A DNA stretch of 64,000 bases from Schistosoma haematobium (lineage: Eukaryota; Platyhelminthes; Trematoda; Strigeidida; Schistosomatidae), in NCBI RefSeq assembly GCF_000699445.3, contig NC_067196.1:92041364-92105363 (forward strand), in the 5' to 3' direction. The position numbers were made by a program, and so were the translations under genes. The notes under the pieces were generated by a model. It did no database searches and had not been told where the DNA came from. It saw nothing but the letters and a program-made list of their open reading frames with translations. How positions within the stretch are numbered: position 1 is the first letter of the stretch; each line of letters starts with the position of its first letter. Of the stretch, positions 10,986 to 20,290 are shown piece after piece.

Positions 10986-11204
10986 AGACTATTTTCATCA
11001 TAAAATGAAATTTAATTGGTGGTTCGTTTGCAACAACTAAACAATATTAATTCATTGTTTTGATCTGATTCTAAACTCTTCATCAGGAAATATTCATAAA
11101 TGAACATAAGATGAAATTCAGAAACTATTTGTCTCAATTAATAGGCTAGTTTTAGGAATCCAAGCAATATTTCAATGATCTTTACATTTATTTTCAGTCA
11201 ATAC

Positions 11205-11335
11205 ACAATCTGGCGCATTGCTAAGGAGTCCCACAATACGACGAAACGGCCGTCCAGTGCTTCCAGGTTTTCCATGGTGATCTAGCTTCAACTGACTCAT
11301 AATCTTAACCACTGAGATTTTCTTGATACGTTTTT
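11205..11335 (+). ncRNA. tRNA-SINE hammerhead ribozyme, G5 mutated
   Basis: The core at 11221-11254 reads CUAAGGA (G5 to A), stem II GUC..GAC, GAAA, ACGGCCGU, GUC. Stem I GCAUUG/CAGUGC pairs with one G-U. It is followed by the family tail GGTTTTCCATGGTGATCTAG. The G5 change should inactivate it. Confidence 0.65.
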
Positions 11336-11840
11336 TCTTTAATTAAATCTTTCGGCTTCATCAGTGTTTTAGTATAGGCTTTAAATAACTAAGAACTGAG
11401 AATGTGAAGTAGAATAGGCGAATATAAGTTTTAAAAACGTGGACCAATGATGCACATTAATCAATAATTGACGATATTCCCTTTACCTTTAAGGGTCTAT
11501 CACAGAGACAAGTGCTTCTTGAATATAACACACGCTAAACAGAGCAACTATTTTAAACAAAATGCTTTATGACATATCACTACTACTGATCATTAATAAA
11601 GTAGTTCATCTTCTTAGATAAAATTCTATCAAGTGGTGTTCAGAAGTTGATTAGTCTTTGGTTATTACGTTGATTAAGTAATCACCGTTTATGGTTTCTG
11701 CACAATACTATTTGAGATTAAGTTTGTTTTGGATACGATGGGATTAATAGATTTTCATTCCGCTTAATTCCTTAATATGGATTGTCTAACCTACGACGTT
11801 TGATCAACTGAATAAACTCAGAAATCAAATGAAATAAATG
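11336..11840. other. Non-coding sequence, nothing recognised
   Basis: AT-rich, no open frame of note and no repeat match. Confidence 0.45.
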
Positions 11841-11844
11841 ATTA

Positions 11845-11965
11845 ATATGGTGGAGGAGATTTGTGGTTCAGATGGATGATTTCGGTGGAATTTTGTTCTC
11901 TGAGGTGGATGGTTTGGTTGTGGAACATTCACAGTTCTTCAGAAGAACAACCAAAGCTCATTGTA
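11845..11965 (-). repeat. Penelope-like terminal repeat
   Basis: ATGGTGGAGGAGATTTGTGG, then GGATGATTTCGGTGGAATTT, TTCTCTGAGGTGGATGG and TTCTTCAGAAGAA. Same order as 16810-16930. No internal element sequence adjoins it. Confidence 0.65.
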
Positions 11966-12519
11966 TATGATATGATGGAAAGAAAAGTCCATTTTTGATT
12001 GATTTACTCATTATGAGTTTTGTTCAAGATCACTACCTTTCTGATTCAATGTGATGATTATTCGGTGTAGTATTTCTTTTCTTTTCTCATATGATATTTT
12101 ATTCTGTATAATATGCAGTATTCTTGTATTCCATTGACATGAACTATACTCAGTATGTGATTTGTTATAACTTCAAGTGTTTTTCATATATGTAATTTCA
12201 TCCTAATTATTAATTAAAATGGGTGTACAATCAATATATAAATGAGTGTACTTCTTACTAGGATCTTCGTTGTCGACGTGTTTTAGGGTTAATAAATCAT
12301 CACTTATACCAGTCTTTGTGTTCTTGCTTTCGCGTCGTGGGAATTGCATAGGTCCCTCGTTCCGAGTATAAGTGATAAGCATTTCCGACATAAAAATCAG
12401 CGACGACCAGATACAAAATGTAGCATTAAAAGAGCCAAGACAATAAGCATTCAAACGACAAGTTATAACAGTATATATACATACATATATACAAAACGGG
12501 TTTCGTGGATATTATAGTA
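11966..12519. other. Non-coding sequence, nothing recognised
   Basis: No supported gene; the 83-residue minus frame at 12203-12454 shows no motif. Confidence 0.45.
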
Positions 12520-12870
12520 ATTTTAATGGTTGAGATCATGAGTCAATTGAAGCTAGACTACCATGGAAAACCTGTAAGCACTGGACGGCCGTCTAGTCAT
12601 ATTGTGGGACTCATCAGCAATGCGCATCCACAATCACGCTAGCGAGGTTTGAACCCACGGCCTTCAGACTTGCGCGCAATAGCTTAACCTTTAGACCACT
12701 GAACCGGCGTCCAACGATGTTAGTGTCGAATTTCAACCAATCCAGGAAGTTGCGCTACCATCGTCCATTGTACTGAGGTAAATACCTGCCTCTACCCGAC
12801 ACAGATTAGCTCCACTGTTCACGACTTCTCACTAGAACTCCGAGAATCCCCACACGAAGTCAATCACTGG
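12520..12870 (-). ncRNA. tRNA-derived SINE with hammerhead ribozyme (near full length)
   Basis: Read on the minus strand, the order is: a 5' region (GGAGTTCTAGTGAGAAG, CAATGGACGATGGTAGCG), a tRNA-like head with pol III boxes, the phrase GTGGATGCGCATTG, a hammerhead core at 12617-12584, and the tail GGTTTTCCATGGTAGTC. The core has CUGAUGA, stem II GUC..GAC, stem III ACGGCCGU and GUC, with stem I GCAUUG/CAGUGC. The GAAA box has become UAGA, so this copy is probably dead. It is the most complete SINE in the window. Related schistosome repeats with active hammerheads and pol III promoters are known. Confidence 0.7.
12645..12698 (-). promoter_or_regulatory. Pol III type 2 promoter of the SINE (A and B boxes)
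   Basis: On the minus strand 12698-12688 reads TGGTCTAAAGG, a perfect fit to TRGYNNANNGG. Bases 12655-12645 read GGTTCAAACCT, one mismatch from GGTTCRANNCC. The 32-nt gap is normal for tRNA genes. Confidence 0.65.
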
Positions 12871-13015
12871 TGAGTGCGTGGGTTCAAACCTTTCGGGCGG
12901 GATCGTGGCTGCGCACTGCTGAGGAGTCCCACAATACGACGAAAGGGCCATCCAGTGCTTACAGGTTTTCAATGGTGGTCTAACATCAACCAGCTCATGA
13001 TCTCAATCGAAACTC
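12865..13015 (+). ncRNA. tRNA-SINE hammerhead ribozyme, best preserved copy
   Basis: The core at 12919-12952 has every catalytic position: CUGAGGA, stem II GUC..GAC, GAAA and an NUH triplet (AUC). Stem I GCACUG/CAGUGC is perfect. Stem III is weakened (AGGGCCAU instead of ACGGCCGU). The 5' tRNA-like head is cut to GTGGGTTCAAACC, and the copy faces the one at 12520-12870. Confidence 0.7.
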
Positions 13016-13665
13016 AACAACCTCAAAAACCCTATAATTATGCATCAGTTACTCATATCTGCATTACAAATAACCTAGTTATTTACAGTGTATCATTAGG
13101 TATTTGTGGCGTGTATTGACCTTGTAATTGATCTATATTAGTCCGTTAGTTTTTGAGTCATAATAATATGAGGTTGAACAACTTGTTGTTCTCGTATTCT
13201 AATTGATTATCGGTGGATAGAAGAAACTGTGTGGGCTAATATACGACAGGATGGTGATGGTTATTAATTAAGCGATGGTTGGTAATATAATCAGCACAAA
13301 TAACGCTAACCATGATTGGACTAAATAAATTAATGAACCTATTAAATGAGCATATAGAAATTCAATTCATAATACAATGGTGTCTCAAATAAGATTGATA
13401 TCAGAATGAACCTTTTTTAGACTGTTGGAGATGGTTTTGTAGGCAATTGTGATGGAAGCCTGAAATTAGACTATATGTTACTTGACACTCGTTAGCTAAG
13501 GGAACTGGTACTCTTCGTAAGTTTTAAATCAATCAAAGTCAAATAATTTTAAACTCATGGAAGTTACATTAGAATATTGTGAATGAAGGTGGATAAGGTT
13601 CTGTTTAATCTGAAAAAAAGATGGAATGACAAAAAGAAATACTGAAATGAAATGTATAAAAGAAA
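13016..13665. other. Non-coding sequence, nothing recognised
   Basis: No repeat match or plausible coding frame. Confidence 0.45.
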
Positions 13666-13667
13666 CT

Positions 13668-13795
13668 TTGAGATGGTGGAGAAGATTTGTAACTCAGGTG
13701 GATGACTTTGATGGTTTTGTTCTCTGAGCTGGATAGTTTGGTCGTGGAGCTCTCGTCGTTCTTCTGAACAACTTCTACCTGAAGTTTGTGCTAAT
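13668..13795 (-). repeat. Penelope-like terminal repeat fused to an SR2-like fragment
   Basis: GAGATGGTGGAGAAGATTTG, GATGACTTTGATGG, TTCTCTGAGCTGGATAG, CGTCGTTCTTCTGAAC, then the partner strand (ACCTGAAGTTTGTGCTAATG). At 13795 it passes without a gap into SR2-like coding sequence. Confidence 0.65.
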
Positions 13796-14385
13796 GATGT
13801 CGTTCAGAAGAATGATTGATGAACATGGTGGACCTGATGCAGATGTAAAGGCGAGGATCGGCAAAACAAGAACAGCATATTTACAACTGAAGAACATCTG
13901 GAACTCAAAACAACTGTCGACCAACACCAAAGTCAGAAATTTCAATGCAAATATCAAGACAGTTCTACTGTATGTGGTAGAAACCTGGAGAACTATGAAA
14001 GTTATCATCCAGAAGATACAAACCTTTATTAACAACTGTCTACACAAAATACTTCGGATCCGTTGGCCAGACACTATTAGCAACAAATCAGATCCCAGGG
14101 GAGAAAAAAATCAGGAAGAAGTGATGGAAGTGGACAGGACACACATTGAGGAGAGCACACAACTACGTCATAAGGCAAGCCCTCACATAGAGTCCACAAG
14201 GCCAAAGGAGGAAAAGAGGAAGATTACAGAACACGTTACACCGAGAAATGGAGACAGACATGAGAAAAATGAACGAAAATTGGATAGAACTAGAAAGAAA
14301 GGACCAGGACAGATTGGGTTGGAGAATGATGGTCAGCGGCCTATGCCCCACTGGGAGTAACAGGCGTAAGTAAGTAAGTAAGTAA
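13796..14385 (+). mobile_element. SR2-like RTE retrotransposon, 3' fragment
   Basis: The open frame begins inside the RT C-terminal region: [20 protein letters not shown], then [33 protein letters not shown] and VDRTHIEESTQLRHKA, ending in MPHWE and a stop at 14360. The tail is (GTAA)n at 14364-14384, typical of RTE elements. A 190-residue frame is still open, so this copy is younger than those at 5.8 and 7.8 kb, though heavily 5'-truncated. Confidence 0.8.
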
Positions 14386-14790
14386 TTTAGTAGACTAAGA
14401 AGGAACTGTATACTGTCTCACTGGGTTTTGTTTTACCAATCTCAAAATCGTCGCTCCTGTTCAGTGACTAAGTAAAAACCTAGATTGAAGAAGAATTACA
14501 CCAAATGTCATCAGCTAGGCTAGACTGACACTCAAATGATCTGAAAACATTGATTTCTAAGTCAAATAATTTGATTTTAAATTAACTCCATCCTATTCAG
14601 TTTCAAATGAACTGGACTGCTAGTTGATTCGAGAGTAAGGTTCAAGTTACCCGAGTTTGTATTTCAATGATTTTTCAAGTGATCATGATTGAGTTTGACA
14701 TATTAACCTATAATCACTTAAAAAAACAACCGATGAGTGGCTCGCACTCAAGCACTAAAATCTTGTACATGGTTACTGTATCGACTTCTT
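14386..14790. other. Non-coding sequence, nothing recognised
   Basis: No supported feature. Confidence 0.45.
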
Positions 14791-14792
14791 CG

Positions 14793-15447
14793 ATTCAGTC
14801 AGTCGGTCAAGTGTGACATAAAATCCGGTTCAATTTGCCATTACCCCGTTAACACAGCGAAATGAAATTATTCGGGCAAGTCCAATAGTAGTAGAGACAG
14901 TAACAGTAATAGTAGCAATACAAAAGATCAGCATCGAAAAAATGATTCAAATTATCGAAGTAAAAAAAATTCATAAGGGATTTAGAAACTTATCATCTAA
15001 GGGAGGACAAAGAGTGGATGTACATGCATCATTTCCAACGATTTTGAACCATGTCACTTAGAGACTTGAACCATTAGTTACGATAATAACGACGCTCAAA
15101 ACCGAGTAGTCTACTAGTCAATTCAACCGTCACTAACTACATGGACTGATGCCGTGTTTTATTTCACCCCACTAGCTTACTTCCGGCCTACTCCTACACC
15201 GGACTACATCGCCCGTTAAGGTAGACGGGGTTTGGGCATACATAACACATGTTTCAATCACCTCGGTGAACATTTACTACCTCGTCAATCGATTCCCCAT
15301 ATTTGCCTGATACTCTGTTCCAAACCCAGGGATTGCTTATTTGATGGTGCAAGAATAAGCAAACAATGCTTCGAAGACATCTATGGTCGAACACTAATAA
15401 CCTACGAATATCCTCCATTCTTAATGTCCATAATGGAAAATTATTAA
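14793..15447 (-). mobile_element. RTE-type retrotransposon 3' end, degenerate
   Basis: Starts with TTCAGTCAGTCGG (tail repeat on the opposite strand). It parallels the copies at 1038 and 2788 (TTCAATTTGCCATTAC, GTAGTAG tracts, ACCGAGTAGTCTAC) and ends with TTCGAAGACATCTATGGTCG, also seen near 1672. It is cut at 15447 by the CR1/Jockey-type fragment. Confidence 0.65.
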
Positions 15448-16577
15448 TACTTCCACCTCAGCCTGCGATAAAAGAGCATATTGATCCATATCAGTTTGCT
15501 TACAGACGCGAAAGAAGCACTTCAGATGCTGTTGCTGTTCTGCATCACAATATAGTTTTCAACCTAGAAAAGGGTAAGAAGTATGTTCGATGTGCTTTTC
15601 TTGACTATACTTCAGCTTTTGATTCTATACCAAGACAACGTTTAATTAACAGGTTAATCAGCGTCAACATTGACAGCTGGATAACCAACTGGCTATGTCT
15701 CTACCTCTCTGGAAAGGAGTAGTACACTGTATTTCGAGGAAAGTGTTCAGAGTCTCTACTGTCTCATGAAGGTGTATCACAAGGAGCTGTTCTTTCACCT
15801 CTTCTTTTCTCTTTTTTCTGCATGATCTGCCATCTTCCACAGAAAACACTTTTGTGAAATATGCGGATGATCTCACTGTATGTATGTCTATCTCTTCCTC
15901 TTTACATCCCATAGAAATGAATGAGTTTTTGTCTTGTATTGATTGTTGGTCTGTTGGTAATGGTCTTATACTTAATCCGTCTAAATGTCAGGCTGTTAAC
16001 TTTAGCATGAGACATGAACGGAGTCTAAACACCATTTTGAGATCCCATAATCCTTGTACCATCGGAGACTCTTTGGTAAACACAGTGTCGAAGGTCAATT
16101 GTCTTGGTGTTACCTTTTCCTCTGGTCTCTCTTGATCTTCTCACGTCTTATTGTTATCGAAGAATATTTCCCGTCTGAATTATTACATAAAGAGGCTGCA
16201 TAAATTTTAGGATTACTCGACATTTACTCTTACAATTTGTCAATTCTTGCATATTACCTATTATTCTTTACTGTTCTCCATTATTCTTTCACGGGCTTTT
16301 GAGAGAGGTCTTTGCTGTATTGCGGAGGGTGCTGAAGGCAGTTAGCAAGATGTGTGGTGAATCTTTCGAGGTCATAATTAATATGGTTGTGGATAGACAT
16401 CTAAAGTCATGGAAACTCCTGGCAGGTGTTATTTTATCAGATACTAACCATCCCCTTCACTCTTATCTTTTTCCTTGTATATCTTCTGGTAGAACGAGAC
16501 ATCAATACATTAAAATCCATGCACGCAAGCAAAAGTATAAAAGTTCTACAATACCTTATCTAGCAAATATACTGTGA
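15448..16577 (+). pseudogene. CR1/Jockey-type non-LTR reverse transcriptase, broken
   Basis: The RT frame starts with HIDPYQFAYRRERSTSDAV, an RT fingers motif, then RCAFLDYTSAFDSIPRQRL (motif A with catalytic Asp). It breaks at a stop after LCLYLSGKE, resumes with GVSQGAVLSPLLFS and, in another frame, VKYADDLTVCMS (motif C, YADD intact). The C-terminal part reads FPCISSGRTRHQYIKIHARK and stops at 16577. The endonuclease half is missing, so this is a 5'-truncated copy with several frameshifts. The AATAATAATAATA stretch at 16780 may be its 3' tail. Clade assignment within CR1/Jockey is uncertain. Confidence 0.75.
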
Positions 16578-17081
16578 CGAACAGGCTATTAGAGCTAACC
16601 TAGTCAATAACCTGAATTCTTAACATGTCTCTAATTTGAAAAGTTGTACAGTTCTTCAGATTTTTTAAACCTTTTACTGTCTTTGTCTCTGTTTTTTGTG
16701 TGTAAGAAACTTGTTGAAATACCCTGTGCTGAGAATTTCTATATTGTACCAAAATATAATATTGAATGAAGCCATTAGTAATAATAATAATAATAAACCC
16801 CATTGATTTTGAGATGGTGGAGAAGATTTGTAACTCAGGCGGGTGATTTTGATGGAGTTTTGTTCTCTGAGCTGGATAGTTTGGTTGTGGAACTTCCATC
16901 GTTCTTCTGAACGACATCATTAGCACAAACTTCAGATAGAAGTAAAGTGTTCGAATTTCTCCATATGCGTTTCACAGCTTGTTCTGTACACCTCGATGTT
17001 GATTGGTTCGCATTGACCTTAAATTTGTCATTGTTTACTCCTTTGTTTTGGTTGTGTCTCCCATTGGTTTGATTTTCGTTC

Positions 17082-17456
17082 CTATATTTGTGCATGATTT
17101 TCCTGATTGGTTGATAAATTGGATTGATTTCGATATGTTTCTTGATTGCTCATTGACCTGACTGCCAGGCTTTTAAAAATTCTCTGGTGTTTTTGGAATT
17201 TCCTCTGCCCAAGATTTCCACGGTTTTCCAATCGAATGAGTGTCCGCAGTTGTCCACGTGAAGAAGTATCATGGCGTTTGACTGCTAATTGTTCATGTAG
17301 GAGAGGGTGAAGTGGGCGTCCGCTTTGTCCGATGTAGTGTTTTTCGCAGTTGGCACAGTTTATTTTGTAGATGATGTTTGATTTCTTTTCCTTTGTTATT
17401 TCATCCCTTGGTTTGCATAGGATTGATTGTAGTGATTTTGTCGGTTTGTGTGCCAC
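17082..17456 (-). pseudogene. Penelope-like GIY-YIG endonuclease domain
   Basis: The frame reads NIIYKINCANCEKHYIGQSG, then RPLHPLLHEQLAVKRHD. This gives the 'Y' and 'YIGQ.G' elements of a GIY-YIG nuclease plus the paired Cys of Penelope enzymes. It lies downstream of the RT frame, as expected for an endonuclease-positive Penelope-like element. The C-terminus is scrambled by a frameshift after the SSRG stretch. Confidence 0.75.
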
Positions 17457-17617
17457 ACCTATTCCGAAGGTTTTCAGCAGTCTCGTTGCGGTTTCTGATA
17501 TGCCTTTTATGTATGGTAGGGCGATCCTTTTGTTGATTCCTATGCTTGACTTGGGTTCTGATGCTGCGTGTGTTTGGTATTTTTCGATTGGATAGCTGTT
17601 CTTTTGAAATACGTCCT

Positions 17618-18460
17618 TCAGGTATTTCTCTTCATTTTTTCGTGCTGCCAGTGTGTCCTCGCCCTCTTGAACAAAGTGTGTACGCAGTTGATTTTGTGAG
17701 CTCTTGGGTTGTTGCTGTTGTAGTTGAGAATTTGATCCGTATGGGTCGGCTTCCTATACACTTGGATTTCCAGTTTTCCTGTGTCGGTTCTAGTGATTAA
17801 TATATCCAAGAATGATAGTTTGTTGCTTGACTCCTGTTTCATTGTGAACTTGATATCATCGAAGACGTTGTTGATCAGCTTGGAAGTGTTTTCCAGATCA
17901 TTCTTTTTGACGATGATGAATGTGTCGTCTACATAGCGAATCCAGATTTTCGGCTTGATCACTGGTGATATCACGGATTCTAGTCTTTGCACCACTGCCT
18001 CTGCGATCAGTCCTGATATTGGTGATCCCATTGGTATCCCTTTCGTTTGTTCGTAGATTTTGTTGTTGAATTGAAAATATATTGTTAGGCATAAATCGAC
18101 GAGTTCTAGTAGACTTTTAATTTGAAGCATCGTGTACTTAGTGAGATTTGTGTCGTTGGTGAGGAGCAGGAATATAGTTTCTTTTGCTATCCTTGGTTCA
18201 ATTAAGGTCAATAACGCCGTTACATAGAAGAATATCATCAGTTCGTTGTTGATTTGAATGTCCTTAATTTGGTCCAGGCATTGTATGGGGGATCTGATGG
18301 AGTGGTTGGATGAATCTACTAAATGTTTCAGTATTCGTGAAATTTCTTTTGACAAATTGTATGTTGGCGTTCCGAGGAGTGCTACATTTGGACGTAGTGG
18401 AATGTTTGGTTTGTGTATTTTTGGTCTGCCGTAGAATCGAGGGCAGACCAAACACTTCAC
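17618..18460 (-). pseudogene. Penelope-like reverse transcriptase domain
   Basis: A 280-residue open frame. Near the start is FYGRPKIHKPNIPLRPNVAL followed by GTPTYNLSKEISRIL, the Penelope RT opening motif. KGIPMGSPISGLIAEAVV lies mid-domain, then IRYVDDTFIIVKK (YVDD catalytic motif) and KLSFLDILITRTDTG with YRKPTHTDQ. The frame stops at MKRNT and the reading continues in another frame toward the nuclease. The RT residues look conserved; the frame break and missing N-terminus make it a pseudogene. Confidence 0.8.
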
Positions 18461-18615
18461 TTCTATCTGAAGTTTGTGCTGATGATGTCATTCAGAAGAA
18501 CGATGAAAGCCCCACGACCAAAACATCCAGCTCAGAGAACAAAACTCCATCAAAAACCCCATTGACTTTTGGATAAGACCTCTGGATCAAAGGGTCCCTA
18601 AGATAACCACGTGCT

Positions 18616-19490
18616 GAATTAAGGATAGGAAGTGAAGTAGTCGAACGCGTTGGCAACTTCATTTATTTTGGAAGTCTGATCAGCCCTAATGGGTTGGTGT
18701 CTGACGAAATCTCAACACGGATTCGAAAAGCTCGTCACCTATGGCGAAGGCGAGATATCCGTCTATTAATAAAAGGACGAGTATACTGAGCAGCAGTTCG
18801 TTCTGTTTTACTTTACGGCAGCGAAACATGGCCAATAAGAGTAGAAGATACTCGTAAACTACCAGTATTTGACCACAGATGCCCTAGAAATATTGCTGGG
18901 ATCACCGGGTAAGTAATAGTGAGGTTAGATGCAGGGTATTAGGGAATGATGATGATAAATCAGCTGATGAAGTTGTGAACCTTCATCGACTGAGATGGTT
19001 GGGCCACGTGTTACTCATGCCTGGACACCGATAACCACGACTTGCAATGCTAACCGGTGTTGCAGATGGTTGGAAGAAAGTTAGGGGCGGCCAAACCAAA
19101 ACGTTGTATCAGTGCTTGAAATCACTACCTTCTAGTCTGAGCCATGTTGGTAGATGCAGACTACTTGGTTGGGGTCCGCGTGACTATCGTAACCAATGGT
19201 TGGAGACTCTTAGTGACATGGCTCAGAATCGATCACAATGGCGTAGGTGTATACACGCCCTGTCTTCCCTTAAATTAAGAGATTAAAATCGCTTCATATC
19301 TTTCTTTCTACGAACTAATTCTTTCTTCCTGTATTATATCCTTATTGCAAACTTTCTCTTATATATCACCACCTCTGAATTCACTACTCCTAAGAATTCG
19401 GTGTTCATCTTGTTGTGGTAATGAGGTATGGCAACTTGGACCTATGCATATATGTGCCTGTTCCTACGTTGTAGCTGACTGACGTGCTTC
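18616..19490 (+). pseudogene. RTE (SR3/Perere-3-like) 3' fragment, same subfamily as 33.9-kb element
   Basis: RT C-terminal sequence and 3' UTR nearly identical to 36740-37635: SEVVERVGNFIYFGSLISP, a deletion after RIRKAR, then RHLWRRRDIRLLIKGRVY with a stop, and an open 3' frame at 19047-19286 (DGWKKVRGGQTKT, GRCRLLGWGPRDYRNQWLET). The 3' UTR is practically the same as the other copy's, ending in AGCTGACTGACG. 5'-truncated, with extra stops. Confidence 0.8.
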
Positions 19491-19790
19491 AATCTGTGTA
19501 TCCAGACAGTATGTCAGTCTTCTCACAAATAAGATAATGTATAACTATGAAGAAAGTGCTAATATTCGCTCCACTAAGCTACCTACTCAACCGATACTCA
19601 CTATGATTCTATTACAAACGTGTCGATTTTACAAAGCATCAAACTCCTATTCCGTTCTCCATTTATCTTTATATCCCAACTTATTCAGCAGCTCATCTAC
19701 GTCGTAAGCTCTGTCTTGTCTAAGCGACCCCAAGTCTCTAAGTGATCGAAACCCTGGATGCCACCACTGAATACGGAATCCAGATCAGTT

Positions 19791-20290
19791 TTTCCCGAAA
19801 AGTCAAATGCTGTCCTTCTCCAACGTCCGTACACTGAAGAAAATGAGACAACAGATAAGTTTGGTCATGCACTTGGTAACTGCTAACATTGATGTTTGCA
19901 GTAGATCACAGACCTTTATACAACATTTTAGTGAATTACTACTAAAGCTAACTGGGAATTTGACATTAAAATACCGTCACAATTATCACATCCCAACAGT
20001 CGTGCTTCCTTATATCATGATCACCTTCGCCTTATTGAGGACTATCACCTGGGATTGTCTGTTCAAGTAGGGTGTGTCTGAGAAATTTATTAACATCTTG
20101 AAGGCTTACTACACGAACATCTCAGACAGTAAGTGCACACAAACACATTTTTACATTATTCCATTCCAGAAACCCCTTAGGTATGATTCGTTAAGCTCGT
20201 CATTCCCCTTCAACTTTTTCAATGATAATATTGTGAAGACTGCTCTGATCGAAATATATAGCGGTGGTGGTTCGTTGAAAGGACACATAA
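19791..20290 (+). pseudogene. Old, internally deleted RTE fragment
   Basis: The frame FSNVRTLKKMRQQISLV resembles the RTE endonuclease start ('FNVRTL'). Further on, LRTITWDCLFK and SEKFINILKAYYTNISDS match the RT of the 61.4-kb element (DRTVLWDCLLKKG, PEKFINILKALYKNTSD). SSSFPFNFFNDNIVKTALIE matches its 'SPFLFNFAIDDILETAL'. Most of EN and the fingers are gone. Confidence 0.6.

Larger units (their letters stand above)
16803..18576 (-). mobile_element. Penelope-like retroelement with inverted terminal repeats
   Basis: Minus-strand element with RT (18460-17618) and GIY-YIG nuclease (17456-17082) remnants. The ends, 16803-16945 and 18458-18575, are inverted copies of one ~115-bp motif: GATGGAGTTTTGTTCTCTG and TTCTTCTGAACGACATCATT at the left, the reverse complement at the right. 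Inverted terminal repeats are known in Penelope-like elements. Isolated copies of this motif occur at 1.9, 8.3, 10.3, 11.9 and 13.7 kb. The element abuts an RTE tail at ~18.6 kb. Confidence 0.8.
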
